Below are positions 45,494-54,822 of a DNA stretch of 64,000 nucleotides, in pieces. The notes under the pieces were generated by a model that was given only the letters and a program-made list of their open reading frames with translations, did not search any database and was not told where the DNA came from. Position 1 is the first letter of the stretch. The number at the start of each line of letters is the position of its first letter. This DNA is from Hymenobacter aerilatus. Lineage in GTDB: Bacteria; Bacteroidota; Bacteroidia; Cytophagales; Hymenobacteraceae. The translations under genes and the position numbers were made by a program. The DNA is taken from NCBI RefSeq assembly GCF_022921095.1, contig NZ_CP095053.1:3328501-3392500 (forward strand), in the 5' to 3' direction.

Positions 45494-45991
45494 ATGAAAA
45501 AGGCCAGTTATGTCTTCTTGCTCGTGCTCTTCTTATTTGCGGCAGTGCGGCCCGAGGCTCATGCTCAGAAGAAAATCAGCACGCAGGCCAAAGGCACCAT
45601 CATTGGTGCGGGCGCGGGTGCTTTGGGCGGCGCCCTGATTCATAAGCGCAACCGGGCCGCAGGTGGGGTAGTAGGGGGCGTGGTAGGCGCCGGCGCCGGC
45701 TATGCCGTGGGCAAGCACATCGACAACAAGCAGAAAGAGCGTGCCCGCATTGCGGCAGCCAACCGCGCAGCAGCCCAACGCGCCGCCGCCGCTCGTGCCG
45801 CTGCCGCGCGCAAGGCTTCTGCTCCCAGCGGGGTGGCCGCTGCTCCCGCTGCTATGGCGCTTACTTCGGCTTCGGCGGCTCAGCCAGCGGCGGCTGGCGC
45901 CGTATTGGCCAATGGCTATCTGGTGAATACCACGTACGGGGAGCGGGATACGCCTTATCCCACTTCTGAGTATCGTCGCAAGAGCTGGTAA
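45494..45991 (+). CDS. Glycine-zipper outer-envelope protein
   Basis: A 165-residue protein with a signal peptide ending AHAQ. Residues about 30-80 are a glycine zipper (TIIGAGAGALGGALI, GGVVGGVVGAGAGYAVG) of the YMGG type that inserts in membranes. Residues about 85-120 are an Ala/Arg-rich helix with many RAAAA units, probably coiled coil. Function in Bacteroidota is unclear; envelope stress or outer-membrane integrity is likely. A sigma-54 promoter precedes it and a hairpin terminator follows. Confidence 0.8.
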   Translation: MKKASYVFLLVLFLFAAVRPEAHAQKKISTQAKGTIIGAGAGALGGALIHKRNRAAGGVVGGVVGAGAGYAVGKHIDNKQKERARIAAANRAAAQRAAAARAAAARKASAPSGVAAAPAAMALTSASAAQPAAAGAVLANGYLVNTTYGERDTPYPTSEYRRKSW

Positions 45992-46008
45992 CTCGGACTG
46001 GTTTGCTT

Positions 46009-46048
46009 CGGAAAGCTCAGGCCAGTGCTTGTGCTTTCCGCCTTTTTT
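46009..46048 (+). terminator. Intrinsic terminator after the glycine-zipper gene
   Basis: CGGAAAGC (46009-46016) pairs with GCTTTCCG (46033-46040), followed by CCTTTTTTG. It has a loop of 16 bases. Confidence 0.7.
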
Positions 46049-46071
46049 GTCTTCCCTACCTTCTACTTTTT

Positions 46072-46527
46072 ATGAGAATTCTTTTTGGTCTGCTACTCGG
46101 GGGCGCGCTGGCGTCGTGCTCTTCCGATAAAGCCCCCGACACTGCAAATGTGCAAAGCCTCAATCAGCAGTTTATTGGTGCCTGGAACAGCAAGAACGCA
46201 GCGCAGCTTGATTCGCTTTTGGCCGATGACGTCCAGTTTGTGCAGGGCGAAACCCATTTCAAAGGCAAAGCCGAAGTATCTGATAAGTGGGTGAAAGCCA
46301 CCATTGGTACCATTGCCAACCTCAAAACCTATACCGCCAGCTCCAGCGCCGACACGCAGCTTGCCTATGATGCGGGCACTTTCACGGCTGAGGTGCTACC
46401 CGAGGAGACTGGCGGCCCGGCAGGGGTAGGCGAAGGAAACTACATGCTACTCTGGAAAAAGGATGCTGCCAATAAATGGAAGCTCGGCTACGCCCAGCTC
46501 GAAGGACTACCCGTGCAAGTGAAATAG
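46072..46527 (+). CDS. Lipoprotein with a SnoaL/DUF4440-like fold
   Basis: A 151-residue protein; the ATG at 46072 gives a clean lipoprotein signal (LLLGGALASC, Cys16). The mature part resembles NTF2-like DUF4440 domains, with FIGAWNSKNAAQLDSLLADD and a conical pocket made of alternating strands (GEGNYMLLWKKD, WKLGYAQLE). Such domains bind small molecules or act as polyketide-type isomerases; no catalytic residue can be named. It is followed by a bidirectional terminator. Confidence 0.75.
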   Translation: MRILFGLLLGGALASCSSDKAPDTANVQSLNQQFIGAWNSKNAAQLDSLLADDVQFVQGETHFKGKAEVSDKWVKATIGTIANLKTYTASSSADTQLAYDAGTFTAEVLPEETGGPAGVGEGNYMLLWKKDAANKWKLGYAQLEGLPVQVK

Positions 46528-46551
46528 GTAGTTTTTATTGAGCGTCTATTT

Positions 46552-46607
46552 CCACCCAACACAAAAGCCCCGCTACCTATAGGTAGCGGGGCTTTTGTGT
46601 TGGGTGG
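46552..46607. terminator. Bidirectional terminator, perfect 28-base arms
   Basis: Two exactly complementary arms (46552-46579 and 46580-46607) meet without a spacer, with AAAAG/CTTTT at the stem. It lies between the lipoprotein (+) and the manganese catalase (-), two convergent genes. Confidence 0.88.
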
Positions 46608-46618
46608 ATCAACGTTGT

Positions 46619-47488
46619 TTAGCTGAAAGCGTCTTTCACGTTACCAATGATGGTATCTGAGACAGTCATTTGCTCCGTTTGGGCGTGGCCCTCGGGTACG
46701 GGTGGCGCCAGTTTGGGCTCGTCGCCGTAGGGCTGGGCTTTCAGTACCGAGAACTGGCCGTTGCCGTCGATGCTGGTGCCATGCGTCCAGCGGCCTTCGG
46801 GCGTGCCAGTACCGTCGATGTTGGGTGTGATGAAGGCGTAGCTGAACTCTTGGTTTTCCTTGCTTTGCGGGAAGGAGTTGGGAATGGGTAGGCCTTTGGC
46901 GCCGCCTAGCTCCTCAATCACAGCCAGCCACTGCTGCTGGTGCATGGTGTCGCGGGCAATCATGAAGGACAGCATGTCTTTCATGCCGGGGTCGTCGGTG
47001 ATTTCCCAAAGGCGGGTAGCTAGGGCACGGCCAGTGCTTTCGGCAGCCACGTTGGTGTACATGTCGGCCATCAGATTGCCGCTGCCTACCACGTAGGCTC
47101 CGCTAAATGGAACGCCTTCTGCGTCGTAGGCCAAGGCACCCAGACCAGCTGAAAGAAATTGACGCGGGTTCATGCCGCCCAATACTGCGCCAACTACGCC
47201 ATCTTGCTTAATAGCCGATTCCTGCACGCTCAGCGGAGCGCCTTCCAGATTGAGTGCCACGGCTGTAGCCAGCATTTCAATGTGCGAGATTTCCTCCGTA
47301 CCAGTGTCTAGCAGCATATCGCGGTACTTTACCGGGCCGCGGGCGTTCCACGCCTGAAACAGGTACTGCAAGCACACGCGCATTTCGCCTTCAATGCCGC
47401 CGATGGCTTGTTGTAGCATGCGCGCAAACGCTGGGTTAGGCTTCTCAACACGTACTTTGTACTGGGTTTTCTTATCGTGGTAGAACAT
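46619..47488 (-). CDS. Manganese catalase
   Basis: A 289-residue ferritin-like enzyme that splits hydrogen peroxide at a dimanganese centre. The ATG at 47488 (MFYHDKKTQYKV) matches the family start. Metal-ligand helices are visible: Glu in GGIEGEMRVCLQY, Glu and His in TGTEEISHIEML, Glu in NVAAESTGRA, and the His in ARDTMHQQQW. The C-terminal tail is long, as in other bacterial members. It gives protection against peroxide and fits with the stress-type neighbours upstream. Confidence 0.93.
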   Translation of the reverse strand: MFYHDKKTQYKVRVEKPNPAFARMLQQAIGGIEGEMRVCLQYLFQAWNARGPVKYRDMLLDTGTEEISHIEMLATAVALNLEGAPLSVQESAIKQDGVVGAVLGGMNPRQFLSAGLGALAYDAEGVPFSGAYVVGSGNLMADMYTNVAAESTGRALATRLWEITDDPGMKDMLSFMIARDTMHQQQWLAVIEELGGAKGLPIPNSFPQSKENQEFSYAFITPNIDGTGTPEGRWTHGTSIDGNGQFSVLKAQPYGDEPKLAPPVPEGHAQTEQMTVSDTIIGNVKDAFS

Positions 47489-47617
47489 ACGAAAGGTGTA
47501 GGATGTGGAGGATAGAGTCACAGTCGTGCTGCGTCCCTATCTCTATACGCCTCCCTCTCCTGCTACAACGAATCAGAAAATACGGATTTTCGAAACACTA
47601 TTTTGGTCTTACCGACT

Positions 47618-47650
47618 CCGTATAAATTCCCCGCTACCGTATTTATACGG
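47618..47650. promoter_or_regulatory. Inverted repeat between DUF779 and catalase genes
   Basis: CCGTATAAAT (47618-47627) and ATTTATACGG (47641-47650) are perfectly complementary with 13 bases between. It lies just after the DUF779 stop and about 130 bases upstream of the catalase start; it may be an operator or a weak terminator. Confidence 0.35.
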
Positions 47651-47652
47651 GT

Positions 47653-48057
47653 TCAGGGTGCAACATTTGGGTATTCGTCGCCATCGAACACTGGCGTGAG
47701 GTTGTCGGCTTCTTCTGCTGTAAACATGCGCGAGCGAATTAAAAATCGCACGCCCAGCGGAATTTCCAGTGAGAAGCTAGCGCCCCTACCCTTCACTACA
47801 TCCACGGTGAGCTGGGTATGTTTCCAGTACTCAAACTGACTTGCGCTCATAAAGAAGTCGCAGCCGTAAATACGCCCCAGCCACACATCGTTGGCCCCCA
47901 CCCGAAACTCGCCCGCTGCAAAGCACATGGGCGAGGAACCGTCGCAACACCCACCACTCTGATGAAACATCAGTGGGCCATGCTCGTCGCGTAGCAGGTC
48001 AATAGTAGCTTCGGCAGCAGAAGTAATAAGGACGCGAGGGGTAGGGTCGGATGGCAT
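47653..48057 (-). CDS. DUF779 protein, partner of aldehyde dehydrogenase
   Basis: A 134-residue protein with the DUF779 core: the Cys-rich HQSGGCCDGSSPMCF near residue 35, and GCDFFMSASQFEYWKHTQL. It has no signal peptide. DUF779 genes are regularly placed beside acetaldehyde-type aldehyde dehydrogenases, and the same holds here (the dehydrogenase lies 560 bases upstream). The Cys residues may bind a metal. Its biochemical job is not established. Confidence 0.88.
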   Translation of the reverse strand: MPSDPTPRVLITSAAEATIDLLRDEHGPLMFHQSGGCCDGSSPMCFAAGEFRVGANDVWLGRIYGCDFFMSASQFEYWKHTQLTVDVVKGRGASFSLEIPLGVRFLIRSRMFTAEEADNLTPVFDGDEYPNVAP

Positions 48058-48084
48058 GGGTAGGAAGTCAGGTTGAAACAGATG

Positions 48085-48432
48085 CTACTTTGCTTTGCGA
48101 GCATACGTGTAGACCGCGCCCGTGCGCTGCTCACGCACTAACACCAGCTTATCGGGTGCCATCTCATCGGGCCGGCTCATCCACTCGTATGCAAGCTGAC
48201 GCTGCGCGTCCCACACGCGGCGGTGGTTACCAGCACTGGCAATGCTTTTTTGCATGGCATTCGGCATAGCATCGGTAGCAGGCGGCGGCGCAGCGGCAAT
48301 ACCTGCGCTATTTTGCGCCTCTACTTTCTGAAGCGTCCAGTCGGGGTTTTGCTGATGGGGCGTTGGAAGCAGCTGTGCCTGCGCAGCGGAAGCTATACCG
48401 AAGGCAGCAAGTATAAAGAGTAAACGTTTCAT
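48085..48432 (-). CDS. Small secreted protein of unknown function
   Basis: A 115-residue protein with a typical signal peptide (LLFILAAFGIASAAQAQ, cleavage after AQA). The mature part is polar with a Pro/Ala-rich section and no recognised domain. It lies between the DUF779 gene (27 bases downstream) and the aldehyde dehydrogenase, all on the minus strand. Confidence 0.65.
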   Translation of the reverse strand: MKRLLFILAAFGIASAAQAQLLPTPHQQNPDWTLQKVEAQNSAGIAAAPPPATDAMPNAMQKSIASAGNHRRVWDAQRQLAYEWMSRPDEMAPDKLVLVREQRTGAVYTYARKAK

Positions 48433-48497
48433 AGTGAAGTATATACTGGATGGATATACCAGAGACGCAACTCGCTGTGAAAAAGATGCTCACTTTC

Positions 48498-48600
48498 AAA
48501 AACGTCTGTCATCCTGAGCTTGCGAAGGACCTTCTCACATAACAACGATTCGTTCTCGCGTGAGAAGGTCCTTCACAAGCTCAGGATGACAGACGTTTTT
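48498..48600. repeat. Palindromic repeat, type I, copy 3
   Basis: Two 41-base arms (48498-48538 and 48560-48600) pair at 40 positions. The spacer is shorter than in the other copies. It ends 16 bases after the aldehyde dehydrogenase stop and probably serves as its terminator. Confidence 0.92.
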
Positions 48601-48616
48601 GCCTATTCACCCATTG

Positions 48617-50143
48617 CTAGAAGAACCCTAGTTTCTGCTGGCTGTAGCTAATGAGCATGTTCTTGGTTTGGCGGTAGTGCTCCAGCATCATCTTGTGGTT
48701 CTCGCGGCCAAAGCCCGACTTTTTATAGCCGCCGAAGGGCGCGCCGGCGGGGTAGTCGTGGTAGCAGTTCACCCACACGCGGCCGGCCTGGATGGCGCGG
48801 GGCACCTGGTATAGCTCGTGCGCGTCGCGGGTCCAGACGCCGGCACCGAGGCCATAGAGTGTGTCGTTGGCCAGTTCAATGGCCTCGTCTACTGTTTTGA
48901 AGGTGGTGACGGAGAGTACCGGGCCAAAGATTTCCTCCTGGAAGATCCGCATCTTATTGTGGCCTCGGAACACCGTGGGCTGAATGTAGTAGCCCTCGGC
49001 CAGAGCGCCGTCTTGCTGCTGGTAGGCGTCGCCACCGGTCAGCACCTCGGCGCCTTCGTCCTTCCCGATTTCCAGGTAGCTCAGGATTTTTTCGAACTGG
49101 TCGTTGCTGGCCTGAGCGCCCATCATGGTTTCTTTATCGAGCGGGTTGCCAAGTTTGATGGCCTTCACGCGCTCAATCACGCGGGCAATGAATTCGTCGT
49201 AGATGTCTTCCTGCACCAGCATGCGTGAGGGGCACGTGCAGATTTCGCCCTGGTTCAGGGCAAACATCACGGCACCTTCAATGGCTTTGTCGAGGAAGTC
49301 GTCGTCGGCATCCAGCACGCTTTTAAAGAAGATATTCGGCGACTTGCCGCCCAGTTCCATCGTTACGGGAATGATGTTCTCGGAGGCGTACTGCATGATG
49401 AGGCGGCCGGTGGTGGTTTCGCCCGTAAACGATACTTTCTGAATGCGCGGCGACGAGGCCAACGGCTTGCCGGCTTCCAGCCCGAAGCCGTTCACCACGT
49501 TTACTACCCCAGCCGGAAGCAGGTCCTGAATCAACTCCATGAGCACCATAATGCTGGCGGGCGTTTGCTCGGCGGGTTTCATCACCACGCAGCAGCCGGC
49601 GGCCAGGGCGGGCGCCAGCTTCCAGGTAGCCATCAGCAGCGGGAAGTTCCAGGGAATGATTTGTCCCACCACGCCCAGCGGCTCGTTGATATTCAGCGAC
49701 AACGTGGTTTCGTTTAGCTCGGTGGCGCTACCCTCCTCAGCCCGAATCACGCTGCCAAAGTAGCGGAAGTGGTCGATGACTAAGGGTAGGTCGGCGTTGA
49801 GGGTTTCGCGGATGGCTTTGCCGTTTTCCACGGTTTCTACAGCGGCCAAGTGCTCCAAGTTTTGCTCTATCACGTCGGCAATCTTCAGCAGCATGTTGCT
49901 GCGCGTGGTGGCCGACGCGTGTTTCCAGGTTTTGAAAGCCTCGTGGGCGGCATCCAGCGCCAGCTCTACATCCTCTTTGGTAGAGCGGGCCACCTTGGTA
50001 AAGGCCTTGCCATCAATGGGCGACGGGTTGTCGAAATACTGGCCTTTGGTGGGCGCTACCCACTTGCCGCCAATGAAGTTGTCGTAGTGTTCTTTGAAGG
50101 TAGGGCGCTCCACCAGCGTGGTGGTTTTTTCCATCGTTTCCAT
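48617..50143 (-). CDS. Aldehyde dehydrogenase, acetaldehyde type
   Basis: A 508-residue NAD(P)-dependent enzyme. The ATG at 50143 gives the family length. Features include the [13 protein letters not shown] coenzyme segment, the catalytic Glu in [11 protein letters not shown] and the catalytic Cys in [23 protein letters not shown] and the C-terminal tail ending [10 protein letters not shown] are typical of the AldA/ExaC-like group that comes with DUF779. Likely role: oxidation of acetaldehyde or other small aldehydes to acids. The divergent AraC-type gene is its probable regulator. Confidence 0.94.
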   Translation of the reverse strand: METMEKTTTLVERPTFKEHYDNFIGGKWVAPTKGQYFDNPSPIDGKAFTKVARSTKEDVELALDAAHEAFKTWKHASATTRSNMLLKIADVIEQNLEHLAAVETVENGKAIRETLNADLPLVIDHFRYFGSVIRAEEGSATELNETTLSLNINEPLGVVGQIIPWNFPLLMATWKLAPALAAGCCVVMKPAEQTPASIMVLMELIQDLLPAGVVNVVNGFGLEAGKPLASSPRIQKVSFTGETTTGRLIMQYASENIIPVTMELGGKSPNIFFKSVLDADDDFLDKAIEGAVMFALNQGEICTCPSRMLVQEDIYDEFIARVIERVKAIKLGNPLDKETMMGAQASNDQFEKILSYLEIGKDEGAEVLTGGDAYQQQDGALAEGYYIQPTVFRGHNKMRIFQEEIFGPVLSVTTFKTVDEAIELANDTLYGLGAGVWTRDAHELYQVPRAIQAGRVWVNCYHDYPAGAPFGGYKKSGFGRENHKMMLEHYRQTKNMLISYSQQKLGFF

Positions 50144-50321
50144 ACAAGCGGGAGTTTTAAGAGTGTGTTCGGATAATGGCAAGCTACTTTTTACTCTGCC
50201 GAAAAAGATGTACTATTCTCGCAGTAAAGCGTTCTATTGTCGCAAGTTGCCTTGCCACCTCTTGTCCGCAAGCTGTTGCTTCGGCTGCTCTGCTTGCGCC
50301 CTACCCTTTTGCCCCGTTGCT

Positions 50322-51239
50322 ATGCCCCACCCTACCCTAGCACACCCACTTCACACCCGCGAGCAGCTCACTACGCTGGTCGAAAACCGTACGGTATACT
50401 CGCTCGATGCCTTTGAGCTGAACGTGTTTGAAACCCACCGCGTGGCCGAGCAGGTGCCCCTGAGCATGGGCCACTTAGTACTTACCACCATGCTGCGCGG
50501 CAAAAAAGTCATGCACCTGCCCGGTCGCCCGGCCTTCGACTACCTGCCCGGCGAATCGGTGCTGGTGGGTGAAGATCAGACCATGGTCATCGACTTTCCG
50601 GAGGCCACCGAGGACGCCCCTACCCAGTGCCTAGCCGTGGCCATCCCTACTGATACCATTCGGCACACCGTAGACCTGCTGAACGAGGAATACCCGCATG
50701 CTGAGGCCCACCTACCCTGGCACCTGGATACCACCGAGCACGCTCACCTCACCAACTCACCAGAGCTGACTGGCACCCTGGAGCGCCTCGTGCAGCTCTC
50801 CCGCGACACGGGCCGCGTGAAGGACGTGCTAGCCAACTTCACCATACAAGAAATGCTGGTGCGGCTGATGCAGACCCAGGCCAGGCAGTTGCTTTTCCAC
50901 AACTATGCCCGGCACGCTACCTCTCACCGCTTTGCAGCCGTAGTGCAGTATATCAAGCAGCACCTCGCCGACAAGCTCACCATCGACAAGCTCAGCAACC
51001 TGGCTTGCATGAGCAAGGCCACGTTTTTCCGGGTGTTTCGGCAGGAGCTGGGCATCACACCGGTGGAGTACATCAACCAGGAGCGCCTAGCCGAAGCCAA
51101 ACGCCTGCTGCGTCAGCCCCTTACCTCGGTGGCCGATGTGTGCTACCGGGTAGGCTTTACCAGCACGGCCTACTTCCAACGGTTGTTCAAGCAGGCCGAA
51201 GGCCTCACGCCGGGTGCGTACCGCAAACGCTGCCTCTGA
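50322..51239 (+). CDS. AraC-family transcriptional regulator
   Basis: A 305-residue regulator, start at the ATG at 50322. The N-terminal about 190 residues are an AraC_N-type effector domain (MGHLVLTTMLRGKKVMHL). The C-terminal about 100 residues carry the two helix-turn-helix motifs, with LSNLACMSKATFFRVFRQE and SVADVCYRVGFTSTAYFQRLFK. It faces the aldehyde dehydrogenase across about 180 bases, so it probably activates that gene in response to aldehyde or alcohol. Confidence 0.93.
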   Translation: MPHPTLAHPLHTREQLTTLVENRTVYSLDAFELNVFETHRVAEQVPLSMGHLVLTTMLRGKKVMHLPGRPAFDYLPGESVLVGEDQTMVIDFPEATEDAPTQCLAVAIPTDTIRHTVDLLNEEYPHAEAHLPWHLDTTEHAHLTNSPELTGTLERLVQLSRDTGRVKDVLANFTIQEMLVRLMQTQARQLLFHNYARHATSHRFAAVVQYIKQHLADKLTIDKLSNLACMSKATFFRVFRQELGITPVEYINQERLAEAKRLLRQPLTSVADVCYRVGFTSTAYFQRLFKQAEGLTPGAYRKRCL

Positions 51240-51320
51240 GGCACACCGTCACAACCATTACCAGCATTCGGCGGTTAGTACACCTAGCCCGGCTTTTCGG
51301 GTGCGTTTTGCTGTTGCCTT

Positions 51321-52541
51321 ATGCCTACTTCACCGGCCGCTGTGCCGCTTGCTGTTGCTGCTTCCGAGCGGCCTGTTCCTACCACCCAGCCGCCCATTGC
51401 CCCGGCACTGGTATGGCTCATGGCCATTACCTGCGGACTGGTGGTGGCCAACCTCTACTACAACCAGCCACTGCTGGTTGAGATTAGTACGGCGTTTGGC
51501 ATCACGGAGGGAAGAGCCAGTCTGGTGGCCACGGCTACACAAGTTGGCTACACGCTCGGTCTGCTGTTTATGGTGCCACTTGGCGACAAACTAGAACAGA
51601 AACGACTGATTATTCTGCAACTGCTGGGAGCAGCGGTCTGCCTGGTGGTGGTGGCCACGGCGCCTACCTTTGGTATACTACTGTTTGCCAGCTTACTTAC
51701 TGGCATATTTTCTTCGGTGCCGCAGTTGCTGATGCCCCTGGCAGCCCACCTCGCCAACGACCAGGAGCGCGGCCGGGTAGTGGGCAAAGTAATGAGCGGC
51801 CTGCTGATTGGCATCTTGCTCTCGCGCACTATCAGTGGCTACGTAGGAGCACATTTTGGATGGCGCACCATGTTCTGGGCTGCTGCCGCTACTATGGTGG
51901 TGCTCGGCGGCATTCTGCTTCTGATGCTGCCCCGGCACCAGCCACTGTTCAGTGGCAGCTACAAAGACTTGCTTCGCTCCCTGGGCAACCTCACCCGCGA
52001 GCAGCCGCTGCTGCGCCGCTCGGCGCTGGTGGGTGCCTGCATGTTCGCCGGCTTCAGCGCGTTCTGGACTACCCTCGTCTTCTTCCTCGAAAGCCCGGCC
52101 TACGGCTACCATAGCGACACGGCCGGACTGTTTGGCCTGATTGGAGCATCGGGGGCGCTGGCGGCACCGCTGGCCGGCAAATCAGCCGATAAGCGCGGCG
52201 CACAGTATGCGCTGGGTGCTGGTATTCTGCTTTTCCTGGGGGCCTATGTGCTGTTGGCGCTGGGTGGGTACTACCTCATCGGGCTGATTATTGGGGTGGT
52301 TGTTCTCGACGTGGGGCAGCAGCTCACGCACATTTCTAATCAGTCGCAGGTGTTTGCGTTGGTGCCCGAGGCCCGCAGCCGCCTCAATACAGTATACATG
52401 ACGGCCTGCTTCATTGGCGCCTCCCTGGGCTCCTACGCCGGTGGTCTGGCCTGGACGGCTTTTGGCTGGTTGGGCGTGTGCGGGGTAGGACTGGTGTTTG
52501 TGGGGTCTGCTTTCTTGGTGAATCGTTTCTACAACCGGTAG
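51321..52541 (+). CDS. MFS transporter
   Basis: A 406-residue protein with twelve hydrophobic segments. ANLYYNQPLLVEIS and the loop GDKLEQKRLI mark an MFS drug/sugar-phosphate exporter related to the YfcJ/YnfM group. No substrate motif can be recognised. It lies 81 bases after the AraC gene on the same strand, so it may be co-regulated with the aldehyde dehydrogenase. Confidence 0.85.
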   Translation: MPTSPAAVPLAVAASERPVPTTQPPIAPALVWLMAITCGLVVANLYYNQPLLVEISTAFGITEGRASLVATATQVGYTLGLLFMVPLGDKLEQKRLIILQLLGAAVCLVVVATAPTFGILLFASLLTGIFSSVPQLLMPLAAHLANDQERGRVVGKVMSGLLIGILLSRTISGYVGAHFGWRTMFWAAAATMVVLGGILLLMLPRHQPLFSGSYKDLLRSLGNLTREQPLLRRSALVGACMFAGFSAFWTTLVFFLESPAYGYHSDTAGLFGLIGASGALAAPLAGKSADKRGAQYALGAGILLFLGAYVLLALGGYYLIGLIIGVVVLDVGQQLTHISNQSQVFALVPEARSRLNTVYMTACFIGASLGSYAGGLAWTAFGWLGVCGVGLVFVGSAFLVNRFYNR

Positions 52542-53157
52542 TTGTCGTATTTTTTCAGGCCACCCTCATTCTATTATCCTGATAGGAGGGGTGCCTCTTC
52601 GTTCCTGCTTAAACCGCTCCGGCGCCTGGGTGCAAGGCAGGCTTGCGTGCAACATTAGCACAAAGCGCAATGGTACCTAATATGGTGCACTACGAGTACA
52701 TGCTCTTGTGTAGCCCTTGGAATCTGAAGCTGCAGGTCGTGTGCTACTATTTTAATCCGAAATAGGTCAACGGTACGGACATAAATTTCGTTGAGATGGG
52801 TGCTTATAGGGCAAATTATTAGCCTCCCAAAGCAAGCTGTATACTGCCAACGTAGCCTATCACCTGCCGGTGAAAATGCGCCTGTTACAAGGCATTACGT
52901 TCTACAACGACTACGGCTATTATCAAAAGCGCATCAGCGACCAACAGGTTCGAGAATTCGCGCACAAGCGTACTGGAGCGTTGTTTACAGCCGGCCCGAT
53001 GTACATCTACACCGACGCGGCTGTCGGTTGCAACCACCCCTGACTGGGGCTTGAGTGAATAAATGTCTTTGCCGTGGATACCCCCGAAAACACGGACTAG
53101 CGCCTGCGCTTCGACATCAACACGGGGTATTGTTTCTAGATCTAAGAAGCACTGAAC
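52542..53157. other. Intergenic region with a porin remnant
   Basis: 616 bases between the MFS gene and the BCCT gene. The second half (52831-53139) is a decayed porin end. The first half shows no gene, repeat or recognised site. Confidence 0.6.
52831..53139 (+). pseudogene. Outer-membrane porin remnant, C-terminal end
   Basis: One frame reads YTANVAYHLPVKMRLLQGIT, then FYNDYGYYQKRISD and GPMYIYTDAAVG, and ends FDINTGYCF before a stop. Alternating aromatic strands and a terminal Phe are typical of beta-barrel porins. Three internal stops (TGA, TGA, TAG) break the frame and no start is present. It may once have been the porin linked to the BCCT transporter. Confidence 0.65.
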
Positions 53158-54822
53158 ATGAGCAAAGTAAGGAGTGACACGAAAAAATCTTTCGGGCTGG
53201 AAGTCAATGGACCGGTGTTCTGGCCGTCCATCGTGATACTTGTGCTCAGCATCACATTGGTGCTCATCTTCCAGAAGGACGCCGAGGTGTTCTTCTCGCG
53301 GATTCAGACACTAGTCACGTCCAATATGGGGTGGCTGTTCATTCTGAGCGTGAACATTTTTGTAGCGTATTGTTTGTTTCTGGCCTTCGGCCGATTTGGC
53401 GGTATTCGGCTGGGTGGCCAAGATGCTCGGCCGGAGTTCAGCACCGGGTCATGGTTTGCCATGCTTTTCAGTACGGGCATGGGCATTGGTCTGCTCTTTT
53501 GGAGCGTGGCAGAACCGATCAACCATTTTCAGACGCCCCCACTCGGAGAGCCGGGCACACCGGCGGCGGCCCGGCAGGCCATGAACTTCACGTTCCTGCA
53601 CTGGGGCTTGCACGCTTGGGCCATCTACGCGCTGGTAGGGCTGGCACTGGCCTTCTTCACGTACAACCGCCAGTTGCCTCTAACGGTCCGGTCTGCCTTC
53701 TACCCTTTCCTGGGCGAGCGAATTCACGGCATCAGCGGCCACGTTATCGACATTCTGGCGGTCATTGCTACCCTTTTCGGCCTGGCCACCTCGCTAGGCC
53801 TGGGGGTGAAGCAGGCGGCAGCAGGACTACACCACGTTTTTCCGGTCATCGTCAACGACGTCACGACACAGGTTATTCTCATTGTACTGATTACGGGCGT
53901 CACTACAGCATCGGTCGTGTCGGGGGTAGACAAAGGCGTGCGCATCCTTAGCGAGTGGAACGTTTGGATTGCGCTCCTGGTGCTGGTGGCGGTGCTGGTA
54001 CTGGGACCTACTGTGTTTATTCTGGGCTCCTACGTGCAGAATACCGGCTACTACATCGGGAACTTTATGCAACTATCCTTCTGGAATGAGGCGTACAGCG
54101 ACAGTAACTGGCAGGGTACCTGGACAGTGTTTTACTGGGCCTGGTGGGTATCGTGGGCGCCCTTTGTAGGCATATTCATCGCGCGTGTGTCAAAGGGACG
54201 CACCATCAAGGAGTTTGTGCTGGCCGTGCTGATTGTTCCTACCCTGCTTTCGTTTTTGTGGATGACAGTGTTTGGCAGCACCGCCCTGCGCGAAGTGCTG
54301 GCCGGCAATACGGCCGTGGCCGAAGCCGTAGCCACCGACGTATCGACGGCCCTGTTCATCTTTTTCGAGCAGTTGCCTTTCCCTACAGTGCTGTCGGTGA
54401 TTGGCATTGTGCTCGTTATTGGTTTTTTCGTTACCTCTTCAGATTCTGGCTCGCTGGTGGTCGTCAGCCTCACGTCAGGCGGCCGACCCGACCCCTCGGT
54501 GGCAACGCGCATCTTCTGGGCACTTGCTGGTGGGGCCATTGCGGCGGTGCTGCTGCTGGGCGGCGGCTTGCAGGCCCTGCAAACGGCGGTTATCATCACA
54601 GGCCTTCCCTTCGACATTATTCTGCTGGTGATGTGCTATAGCCTCTACAAAGGGCTGAACGAAGAGCTGGAAGAAGAAACTAGGCTGCGTAGCACACAGC
54701 AACGGAAAGCCTACCAGCAACTAGTATCGGAGATGCTGGCCAAGCGGGTTCAGAAACAGGAGGCAAACGCCTCACCACCCACAACGGCTCCTCCCTCACC
54801 ACCAACTGCAGCGACGCTATGA
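53158..54822 (+). CDS. BCCT-family osmolyte transporter
   Basis: A 554-residue inner-membrane protein of the betaine/carnitine/choline transporter family with twelve helices. GMGIGLLFWSVAEP is the glycine-rich substrate loop, and the family signature FYWAWWVSWAPFVGIF, then ARVSKGRTIKEFV, is complete. The C-terminal about 60 residues are charged and then Pro/Thr-rich. It imports glycine betaine or a similar compound for osmotic protection. The next gene, a universal stress protein, overlaps its stop by four bases (ATGA). Confidence 0.93.
   Translation: MSKVRSDTKKSFGLEVNGPVFWPSIVILVLSITLVLIFQKDAEVFFSRIQTLVTSNMGWLFILSVNIFVAYCLFLAFGRFGGIRLGGQDARPEFSTGSWFAMLFSTGMGIGLLFWSVAEPINHFQTPPLGEPGTPAAARQAMNFTFLHWGLHAWAIYALVGLALAFFTYNRQLPLTVRSAFYPFLGERIHGISGHVIDILAVIATLFGLATSLGLGVKQAAAGLHHVFPVIVNDVTTQVILIVLITGVTTASVVSGVDKGVRILSEWNVWIALLVLVAVLVLGPTVFILGSYVQNTGYYIGNFMQLSFWNEAYSDSNWQGTWTVFYWAWWVSWAPFVGIFIARVSKGRTIKEFVLAVLIVPTLLSFLWMTVFGSTALREVLAGNTAVAEAVATDVSTALFIFFEQLPFPTVLSVIGIVLVIGFFVTSSDSGSLVVVSLTSGGRPDPSVATRIFWALAGGAIAAVLLLGGGLQALQTAVIITGLPFDIILLVMCYSLYKGLNEELEEETRLRSTQQRKAYQQLVSEMLAKRVQKQEANASPPTTAPPSPPTAATL

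Noticed and set aside
52791-53054. Open frame of 88 codons before the BCCT gene
   Set aside because: A different frame of the same DNA shows clear porin similarity with stops, so this frame is accidental.
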